Of a stretch of 64,000 nt of DNA, positions 45,685 through 54,296 are shown piece by piece. The notes under the pieces are model-generated. The model did no database searches. It saw only the letters and a list, made by a program, of their open reading frames with translations, and had not been told where the DNA came from. How positions within the stretch are numbered: the first letter of the stretch is position 1; each line of letters begins with the position of its first letter. This stretch comes from Cinnamomum chago (lineage: Eukaryota > Streptophyta > Magnoliopsida > Laurales > Lauraceae): assembly GCA_038049695.1 (NCBI GenBank), contig CP142461.1, positions 37,652,501 to 37,716,500 on the forward strand, in the 5' to 3' direction. The position numbers were made by a program, and so were the translations under genes.

Positions 45685-45689
45685 CAACA
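45685..45689. repeat. Target-site duplication CAACA (right) of solo LTR
   Basis: Matches 42427-42431. Confidence 0.88.
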
Positions 45690-46700
45690 TAACCCGTGCC
45701 ATCTCCTGAACCGCCCGATTTTTCCTTTCAACCACTCCATTTTGTTGTGATGTTTTTGGTGCGGAGAATTCATGTTTAATTCCATGTTGAGTGTAAAAAG
45801 AAGAGAAGTCTGAATTTTGAAACTCAGTTCCATGGTCTGAGCGTATCCGAGAAACTCCTCTGAAATCTTGTCCCTTGTCTCCAATAAGCAAAGTCCACAA
45901 GTAACTTAAGACAGTAAAAGTTTCCAACTTACCATTCAAGAATTGGACCCAAGTTAAACTAGAAAAATCATCAACAGTTAGAAAAATGAATTTTTTACCG
46001 CCAATACTTTCAAACTTAGTGGGTCCCATAAGATCCTTGTGTAACAGCTCTAAGGGCCTCTTGGTGGTAAGAGAGTCAACTTTCTTATGAGGAGTTCTAA
46101 TCTGTTTCCTAACTTTACATGGGCCATAAACACGATTCGGGGCTTTTTGGAGTTTGGGCTGCCCACGATCTAGTTCAAGTTTTGATAATTTTTCCAAGTC
46201 TTTGTGGTTAACATTACCCGACTTTTGATGCCATATATCAATATCACTTATCATTGCAGAATTACATGACATGTCATTTTCTGTGGTCACCACATAACAG
46301 TTGTCAGGGTTCCTTTTACCATGGAGTATAGTTTTCCCTTTTTTTTATCAACGATGATGCACTCATTAGCAGAAAAGTGAACTTCATGTTTGTTGTCACA
46401 CAGTTGACTTATGCTTAGAAGATTTATTTTTAGCCCATCAACCAAATAAACATTTCTCAGTTTGGACATACCTGGAATGAAGACTGTATCTTTTCCAATG
46501 ACTATTACCTTACCTCCATCTCCGAACCGAACACTTCCACCACTATAGCCTTCAAGATAGATTATCAATGTTTTGTTCCCTGTCATGTGCCTAGAACAAC
46601 CGCTGTCCAAGTACCATACATCCGATTCTTTTGCACTAAGTGCAGTGAAGACCACACAATTGATTTGTTTTTCAAATTGTTTATTTTTTAATGGCTTCAT
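45690..46700 (-). pseudogene. Copia protease, pre-integrase and integrase core
   Basis: Protease is clear in 46287-46700: DVWYLDSGCSRHMTGNK (active-site DSG intact, 46599-46616 for WYLDSG), then SVRFGDGGKVIVIGKDTV and LLSISQLCDNKHEVHF. A frame break near 46290 leads to 45643-46293 with IWHQKSGNVNHKDLEKLSKL (pre-integrase; the usual HRRLGH-like motif altered), LLHKDLMGPTKFESIGGKK, FLTVDDFSSLTWVQFL, IRSDHGTEFQN and SAPKTSQQNGVVERKNR. The catalytic acidic residues of the integrase core are visible. The solo LTR inserted right after MARVMLCKT. Confidence 0.86.
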
Positions 46701-46933
46701 AGTAACATCTTTGTTTTGTCTAATTTTAATGAATTTGAAAAATGTTTTTGATCATACATGTCTTCTTTTCTTCAAAAGGAACTATTTTAGAATTGATTTT
46801 GGAATATATCTTTTCTAAAACTTTTTAAGCTTGTTTGATAGCTAGGGTCAGGGTTTATAGCCTTTAGATTGGCCATTATCTTTTCAACCCTGTTTTTTCA
46901 CTGACTGTGTTCAAAAACTCAACAGCCTCAGCC

Positions 46934-47031
46934 CGGTCGACCGCGCCTGCGCAACCCAGAAAATTTTATAACAGTGCGCTGGGCTGTTTTGGTTCATACA
47001 GAACCTCTTCATCCTTCTTAGCAGGTCGACC
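46934..47031 (+). promoter_or_regulatory. Palindrome pair and TATA-like sequence in the spacer before the extra ORF
   Basis: CGGTCGACCG at 46934-46943 and GGTCGACC at 47024-47031, with TTTTATAAC near 46965 between them, followed by a long CT-rich stretch as in 5' UTRs. The same palindrome is clustered upstream of the TATA box in the LTRs. An internal promoter for the downstream ORF is my inference. Confidence 0.4.
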
Positions 47032-47342
47032 GCAGCAGCTCTCCTTCTCCTCTGTTTCTCCTTCTTCTACTCTATCTTTCTCTTGGATCTATTCTCTTCT
47101 CTTGATCACACTCTCTCTTTTCTCGTGTTCTTCTCCATCCTCTTCTCTGTTTAGACGATTTTCTCACTGTGCACCATCTCCAATCACTGTCTCCTCCCAT
47201 CCTCAGTCGTTTCCTTTACTGTTTGACTGTTTTTGTTTGTTTTTGTGTTTTTCTTTGTTTTAAGGATCTGTTGTAGTCTTCTGGACACTTTCTTTTGGCT
47301 CATTCAGTTGTAAATCTTTCAGCCCTTTTTCCTGCACACCAA

Positions 47343-49109
47343 TGAAAGTCCTGGGATCCTAACCCTAGAGGGGGGGTGAATAGGGTGTGCTACAATTATG
47401 ACCAATATAGACCAATTTTAACTTCTTAACATAAACTAATCACATGTGATGATTAATCAAACAATATGCGGAAGCTAATATAAACAATCACCACAAAAGC
47501 AAGCACCACAACACAAAGGTTTATAGTGGTTCGGCCTCAATGCCTACGTCCACTACCGGCTTGTGATCCAATCACCCCACCGGATTTCCACTATTTATGC
47601 TTTTCAATACGCTAAGCAATAACCCTTACAATGTTGTTTTTCTAGGCTAAACAACAACCTCTCAATGTGCTTTTCTAGGCTAAGCAATAACCTTTACAAG
47701 ATGCTTTTCTTGGCTAAGCAATAACCTTTACACAATGCTTTTCTTAGGCTAAGCAATAACCTTTACAAATAAAGATTTCTCTAAGAATGTGTCTTCACAA
47801 AAGAAAACTCTAAGAGATACAATTAAAGCTCAATGAATTAGCCTCTAAAATAGGCGGATATGAAAGTGAATAACAAACTCACACAAACACTAAATGAATG
47901 CAAATGTGTATGCTCATGATGTGTGTGTGTGATAACTTCAATCAAGTTTAAAAAGAAGGCTCAATCAAATATATGCTTAAAGCATTTCAAAGTCTAAGGC
48001 ACATAAAAGATTTGATTGAAGTCTAATGCAAATCACATGTATGATAAACAACTTGTTAATGATACGAAAATCAAAGATTCACAAGTTGTATGAAAATGAC
48101 TAACTTAGTATATGTGATGCATGTGCAATGTTGTTTTCAAAACAAGATAAATTTAACTAAGGTTTAAATGAATGAAAACAACAAAAGATGTTTCAACCAA
48201 GTAAATGAATCATGCTAGAAAAGAAATCAAAGATTTAGGCTAAGCATGATTAAGGAAGATTTTAAAACAACTTGGATTGAAAACAAAGTGAAGAATCCAA
48301 TCTTAATTAGATCAAAGAAGTAAGAGAAGAATGGATTCAACACAACATAGTTATCATGCTAAAAAATCATTTACCAATAATTAGAACAAAGCATATAACC
48401 TATGATTAAGAGAGGTAGAGCTTATTTAGAGATTTAACTTCATTAATCCAAGCTTTAGCTCTCCAAATGATCCTTTGGTCTCTCTTAGTTCATCCCCTTT
48501 TCTTTGTCTCAAAGCTCCTCAAAAGATTCTTCAAAATCTCCAACTTTTGAAAAGGAATGAACTTCATTTTATACCCAAAAAGTGGGTTCCTGCGAGTGCC
48601 CGGTTGACCTGGCTATAAACGGTAAAAAAAGTGACCGTTGGAAGAGCAACGGCTCTTTGCCCTAGTCGACCTGCACAGTGTGGCCGGTCGACCGGGTCCC
48701 CTGGGCCGGTCGACCGGCCACACTGCTGGTCGACTGCCTGGGACCAAAAATTCCCAACTTTTGCATATTTGAAGGTTTTCTTGAGGGAACTTTTTGGGTC
48801 ATATAATCAAGCTTTAAAACATGTTTTAAATCATTCTAAGGGTTTTAAAACATGGAACATAAAAAGCCAAAAAGATTCGAAACTTTAAAACCAATGGCTA
48901 GCTTGATTTGATAAAACTCTTTTCTAAAACAAATGCATCCAAGATTTAAAAACAAATCATGCATAAATCAATACTTTTACAAATCTTAAAAGCAATGCAT
49001 GTATAAATCAAGATTCCAAGTTTTTATAAATCAATGCATAAGTGTGTAAATCAAATGATGCTTGAATGTTAATGCATCCATCAAATTGCAATATACAAAA
49101 TCCCTAACA
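47343..49109 (-). mobile_element. Probable solo LTR, Sirevirus-like subfamily B (1767 bp)
   Basis: Full-length LTR from TGAAAGTCCTGGG to CCCTAACA. The flanks are ACCAA (47338-47342) and ATCAA (49110-49114), one mismatch from a five-base duplication. It has no adjoining primer site or polypurine tract, unlike the other LTRs, which supports a solo LTR. It holds a TATA box (GTATAAAAT, minus strand, near 48575) and four or five GGTCGACC-like words upstream at about 48600-48735. Confidence 0.8.
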
Positions 49110-49221
49110 ATCAACTGTTTGTATATTTTCCTGAACCACATTTTCTCTTCAAATTGCAACTGTTGTGCCATTTTCTGCCTTGTCTTCACTCTAGAGCTTC
49201 TTTTTCCTTGAGTTTTTCGAA

Positions 49222-50379
49222 ATGGCCCGAACTAAGCAAACATGGAGGAGGCCTTCTAAGAAATCCAAGACCGGTCAAGCCTCTTCTTCCCATAGATCTC
49301 CCTCCACTTCTCCGGAGCTTGGTCCCCCTCTTGAGGTTATTTTCGACCCTATTCGTTCTCCATCATCAGTTGTAAAAGCTTTTCGAAGCAAAGGAGTAAT
49401 AGTTGAGAAATTTTGTATAGTGAGGGATCTAGTGGACTACCATGTCCCTGCCATTCTAGAGGCAATAGGTTGGGGCAATATTCTGACATGGAGTGGCAAC
49501 ACCTATACCTCGTTTGTCTTCGGTTTCTATGAGTCTATTTGTGCCACCTCCACAAACTCTTTTACTGTTAGAACCTCAGTTGGTGAAGAGATTATAACTC
49601 CAGAAAGGATATCTTCAGTCATGGGCATTCCTAGGTCCAATGGACCAAAATTTATTTCAGATGTTCTTCCACTTGATGAGAGAGAGTCTGTCACCACTGC
49701 TCTATGTGGTCAATCTGTTGAGTGGTCAGCCAACAATTCTCTCCCTACATCCTCCTTGATTCCTTCCCTTCGGATCATACACATCATCTTCACTCACTCC
49801 GTCTACCTGAGGAAAGGAAATAGGACTGAGATAACCCCATATATGGCAAACATCCTGCACAATGTCATTACTGGTGTTCCTATGTTCTTACCTTCTGTGA
49901 TCATTCACCGCATCATCAGGGTGGTCACTGGCTCTCAACCATGTGCAGCTCCATTTGGGTTCCTCATTACCCAGCTTGCCAGTTCTTTTGGGGTGGTTGT
50001 TCCTGCTTCGGAGAGACCCGTGCCGACCACAGTCTTCAACAAAAGGAACATTCTCTTGATGAGGCTTCCTCCACCACCTCGAGCACACCCTGTAGCAGAA
50101 GGAGACGAGGAGTTAGAGGCTGCAGATATAGATATTGCAGATCAACAGCAGCCTCAGCCTGATCAGCCACGTCAGCCTCAGGCCCCTCCTCGGCGTACTA
50201 TGGAGGAGCGCATGTCATCCTTGGAGCAGGTGGTTACTACCATGCGTACTGAGTTTCATGAATTTAGACAAGAGGCCTCAGGGATGATGCGCAAGACACT
50301 GAAGTATTTATCGAACATCTCCAAGACCTGCAGGCGCCTCGATGCCACCATGCCTCCTACTCCTCCAGATTCTGCTTAG
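49222..50379 (+). CDS. Intact PF20167-like ('putative plant transposon protein') ORF, 385 residues
   Basis: The ORF starts MARTKQTWRRPSKKSKTG, a basic Ser-rich N-terminus, and is preceded by CTTTTTCCTTGAGTTTTTCGAA. The core (about 50-250) has FRSKGVIVEKFCIVRDLVDY, the block FVFGFYESICATSTN, VGEEIITPERISSVMGIPRS, LRIIHIIFTHSVYLRKGNRT and PFGFLITQLASSFGVVV, the pattern of the 'putative plant transposon protein' domain found in many plant LTR elements. The C-terminus is Pro/Gln-rich (QQQPQPDQPRQPQAPP), then a short helix with heptads (MEERMSSLEQVVTTM). No signal peptide or membrane segment is visible, so although it sits where some Sireviruses have an env-like gene, I see no envelope features. 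Function unknown. It lies 791 bp before the 3' LTR and has no frame break, unlike its relatives. Confidence 0.8.
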   Translation: MARTKQTWRRPSKKSKTGQASSSHRSPSTSPELGPPLEVIFDPIRSPSSVVKAFRSKGVIVEKFCIVRDLVDYHVPAILEAIGWGNILTWSGNTYTSFVFGFYESICATSTNSFTVRTSVGEEIITPERISSVMGIPRSNGPKFISDVLPLDERESVTTALCGQSVEWSANNSLPTSSLIPSLRIIHIIFTHSVYLRKGNRTEITPYMANILHNVITGVPMFLPSVIIHRIIRVVTGSQPCAAPFGFLITQLASSFGVVVPASERPVPTTVFNKRNILLMRLPPPPRAHPVAEGDEELEAADIDIADQQQPQPDQPRQPQAPPRRTMEERMSSLEQVVTTMRTEFHEFRQEASGMMRKTLKYLSNISKTCRRLDATMPPTPPDSA

Positions 50380-51170
50380 ACCTTTTAGGAGTGTTTTCTT
50401 TTTGTTTTGGGGATTATTTTTGGGTAGTGATAGATTGCTTTTCACATGTTGTATTCTTTATCTATCAACTAACCTGTTGTTTTGAGTACTGACCATAATC
50501 TTTTATTTTTGTAATGGTCAAGTACTTAGTGATTCTTGTACTGAACTTATCTTGTTATATCAATGAAAGTACAGTTTCACATTTCATTTATTTTCTCCTT
50601 GTTGATTCTCTTGATGGATGTTTATGTTGTTTTGAAGCTTTAATATGTTAAATCAATTCACATTTGTTGTCTTAGCTTCATTCAAACAATGTTAGACAAA
50701 TCTATATACATGATAACCTGTTTCACGTTACAATTGCATTCGCATTTGGTAACAGGTGCTACTGAAAGGTATATGTTTTCTCATGTATACAGGTTCCTTT
50801 GCAATTCGATGTCAAAGGGGGAGAAAAAGATCAGATCTATGTAATGTCTCAGGGGGAGAGAAGAATAGAAGATCTGAAGATCAGACAGAAAGAAGACCAA
50901 ACCAAGGGGGAGAGAAGAACAGATCTAACTAAGGAGGAGATCTGCTTCAAAAGCCAAAAAGGAAGATCCCTTGGTTGTTAAGAGCAAGGGAGAGCTCTAA
51001 CCAAGGGGGAGAAATCAGCTTGGAAAGATTAAAGTCAAAAGCTCTCGACGAATCGGTCATGCGGTCGAAGCTACATTCAAGTGATTTCTAGTTCAGAGCT
51101 GTCAAGAAGATCCAAAGTCCTTTAAGTGCTGTGATCATAGGAGTTGCCATCAAATTGCAAAGGGGGAGAT
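50380..51170 (+). promoter_or_regulatory. 3' region with five polypurine-tract-like motifs
   Basis: AAAGGGGGAGA at 50814-50824 and 51159-51169, with related AGGGGGAGAG at 50851, AAGGGGGAGAGAAG near 50904 and AAGGGGGAGAAAT near 51003. The last is next to the LTR start and is the canonical tract, preceded by CCATCAAATTGC. Multiple such motifs are a known Sirevirus trait. The 50799-50981 open frame is only the purine-rich tract. Confidence 0.75.
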
Positions 51171-52759
51171 TGTTAGGTTCTTGTTTGTTACAATTTTGAT
51201 GGATGCACTTTCACCTTCTCTATCAAATGATCACACACTCATGCTATTAGTTTTTGACTTTGGATTCTAGAATTCTATCTTGCATGTGCATATGGTTTTG
51301 AAATGAATTTCTCATGCATGTTTTTAGAATTCATATTCTCTTTTGAAAACCTAATTCTTTGTGCATGATTTCGGAAAATCAAATTGAGAATTTAAGTTTG
51401 TGCTTTGCATACATCTTTCATTTTTAGAATCATGTTAGTATGCATGAAGCACACTGGCCTTGAGTTCAAGTTGCACCTTTGGGATTTTGAAAAATCAGCA
51501 AGAACTCTTCCCAGGCCAGTTTGGTCGGTCGACCCACCCCTATGCCCGGTCGACCGGGCCAACTGGCCTGCTGGAAAATGGCCAGTGTACCCGGTCGATA
51601 GAGCCAGGCCCAAGTCGACCGGGCAACTAGCCATTGGGCAATATAGCAATTGGGCCAGGTCGACCCGGGGGTCATGGGGTCGACCGGGCCAACTAGCCGT
51701 TGGACTGTTTTTTTTTTTTTTTTTGCTATAAAGTCCATTCTTTTCCCTTCTTTTAGGAGGCTTGTTGGATGAACTTTTGAAACCATTTTGGAGCCTAAGA
51801 AAGAGGAATGAGGTGATAAGGCTAGAAGGCTATTGGAAATCAAATGGTTGAGTTTTTAAAAGGTATATCTTACTTGTTATTTTGATTTCCATTCTAATTG
51901 AAATCTATGCATGTTTAAATCTTTGTATTTTCATAAATGCATGATTTCTAGCTTTTAAAGAGATGTTTAGAAAACTCATTATCATCTTTGGAATATTAAA
52001 ATGGTTTGCAAACACTCTTGTCTAATTCACATGTGTTATTAATAGTTAAACCTTCTTACAACTTGTTTTGTTCCTACTTTCAAGTTGCTTGAACTATTCA
52101 TGTGATTTAGCATAAAACTTCAATCATTATTATTCTGAGCTTAGATTTTAAAATGCATCAAGCATTCATTTAAGAGCTTCACTTTAGAAATTGATTGAAG
52201 TAAAACACTCATACACTTTGTGCACACACTTTAGCTTAATTGAGTGTATGTTTGTACTTTGAATTTCACTTTCATATCAGCCTATTTAAGAGGCATTTTA
52301 TTTTTGCTTAAATTGTATCTCTTAGAGTGTTCTTGAAGAGACACCTTCTTAGAGAAATTCTTCATTGTAAAGGTTATTGCTTAGCCTTAGAAAAGCACAT
52401 TGTAAAGGTTATTGCTTAACCTTGAAAAGCATCTTGTAAAGGTTGTTGTTGAGCCTAGAAAAACAACATTGTAAAGGTTATTGCTTAGCCTAGTAAAAAG
52501 CATAGTTAGTGGAAATCCGGTGTGGTGATTGGATCACAAGCCGGTAGTGGACATAGGCATTGAGGCCGAACTACTATAAATCTTTGTGTAGTGGTGTTTG
52601 CTTGTGGTGATTGTTTTATTTGCTTCTGCATCTTGTCGGGTAAATCATTATTTGTGACTAGTTTATCTTAAAGATTTAAAATTGGTCTAAATTGGTCATA
52701 TTTGTAGCTCACCCTATTCACCCCCCCTCCCCTCTAGGGTTAGGATCCCAGGGCTTTCA
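51171..52759 (+). repeat. 3' LTR, Sirevirus-like subfamily A (1589 bp)
   Basis: It starts TGTTAGG after the polypurine tract and ends CCCAGGGCTTTCA. TATA box CTATAAAG near 51726, with about six GGTCGACC words (some mutated, e.g. GGTCGATA) upstream at 51525-51690. It matches the reverse of 39291-40854 throughout. AATAT follows the LTR; no matching five bases can be paired in the window. Confidence 0.9.
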
Positions 52760-54296
52760 AATATAACATATCTAGAAGATAGCAATCAGCAACTACTTGC
52801 AACAAAATAATCTACCACAAGAGGAGAAGCAGATTATACCTTTGGAGCCCGGTAGTGCTTTAATTAAGGAGAAGACAATCAACTTGATCAAAAACTCTTC
52901 TTGAAGTAATTAGAGATCTCCAAGACCTTGTTGTCTTCCACGGTATGACCCTCTATCTGATTTCTTTTCTCAAGAAGATGGGTGGGATCTCCAAGAGAAA
53001 ACCCTACTAGAAACTCTAAGGAAACTAGAAGAGAGAGAGAAAGAAAGAGGAGAGATGTGCAACTCTTGCACAAGAGATGTTTTGGGTGTGAATACCAAGG
53101 ATGGACGTCCAAGGAGGACTCTTCCCCTTTATATGGCCTCAAATCTCCTCTTAAGACTCTCTTACTAATTGCATTAGAATTCACACTTCCACACAAATTA
53201 GTAGCTTACTATTACCACTATTAGAAGTTTCACTTCAAATAGAAATAGTAACTTTCTAATTCCTTCCTTTTAGAGTTCAAGTAAGATTAGTAACTTTCTA
53301 ATATCTTGGGCTAGCGTGGGGACCACTAGGGATTCCTTAGAAAGCTAGCTCCAACTGGGACATGCGACCCCACATCTCATGTACAATCTGAGCCCGCAAT
53401 TAATTGCAAATAACACCATTATATAAATGTAATTGAACTCCAGTCTTAGGAATAAATTATAATAAAGACCATAAACTTCCCGATTACCACAAGTAGGCCA
53501 CTCTATCAATATCCATGGATCAATTGAAATAAATCTGTCCCATCCAATCTTAGATCCACATCTTATTATCCTTGAGCCCCAATTAATCACAGTGATCATC
53601 AGTACCATCCAATTAACTCTTAATCGAGATGGGTGCACACTTACTAATGATAAATCCATTAATTGGCACAAGGGGATAATATAGATAGATTCCATCTTGA
53701 TCATTGTATGTTTCCAAAGTCATACTACCACGTACCCAAGACACCGAGGTGTTGACCTACAGTTGGCCTCACTCATTGGTGACTCAAAGCAAATGAATAG
53801 ACAAAAACTTGAGTTCATCAATGTCTCAGGATTGAGAGCCTATTGCTAGGGAATTATGAGAGCAGTCCTTAAATTGGGACAGTATTTCATAAGGTGCTTC
53901 TCATGGTCCTTCAATACATCCAATGTACCAGCACTATGATCCAGAATCTTACATTCTGATGATCGAGACAAATCACACTATCTCATAGTGATCAAAGTGC
54001 TGCAACCTTATCAGATGAGATGCCCAGTCTCATCAATGGTTGTGAAGATATTTTTAAGTATAAGATTTGCGACACATATCTTCCGTATGTAGATCTCATC
54101 CATATACATATATCACATCTAATATACTAATGGGACCCGGTTCATCTCATGAACCATTATGTCATATGTATTGGTCATGTGCATAAGGTAATAAACACCA
54201 TTCATCTCATGAAAGGAAAGCATGATTTTATTGATAAATAAAGAAATTAATCAATTTATTACATCAACTGATGGATTGAGACCACACTATCTAACA
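52760..54296 (-). repeat. LTR of a second copia-like family, left end missing
   Basis: From ATCTAGAAGATAG and TTATACCTTTGGAGC onward it matches 59970-60787 (shared CTTGGGCTAGCGTGGGGACC, TTCTCAAGAAGATGG). It ends ...CACTATCTAACA at 54296, a proper LTR terminus (TGTTAGATAG on the minus strand). About 80 bp present at 59891-59970 are absent here, cut off by the adjacent Sirevirus LTR. Orientation is by terminus only. Confidence 0.65.

Larger units (their letters stand above)
32599..46870 (-). mobile_element. Sirevirus-like Ty1/copia pol region, split by two nested insertions
   Basis: On the minus strand from right to left: end of gag (about 46870-46700), protease and integrase (46700-45685), a solo LTR insertion, end of integrase, linker and RT (42431-40860), a 7.6-kb gag-only insertion, and RNase H (33246-32599). 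Both insertions have target duplications and the pol homology resumes cleanly after each. Stops and frame breaks are scattered, so it is old. No LTRs of its own are certain; the right side ends at a junction with an oppositely oriented element near 46870. Confidence 0.82.
46871..52759 (+). mobile_element. 3' half of a Sirevirus-like element: spacer, extra ORF, polypurine tracts, 3' LTR
   Basis: Opposite in orientation to the pol at its left. It contains a CT-rich spacer with two GGTCGACC palindromes, a solo-LTR insertion, an intact 385-residue ORF, five polypurine motifs and a full LTR. No 5' half lies next to it in the same orientation. The LTR belongs to subfamily A as in the gag-only element, but the internal sequence differs. 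Confidence 0.72.

Noticed and set aside
49222-50379. Calling the 385-residue ORF an envelope gene
   Set aside because: Position fits, but there is no signal peptide, membrane segment or fusion-like feature; domain resemblance is to the putative plant transposon protein family.
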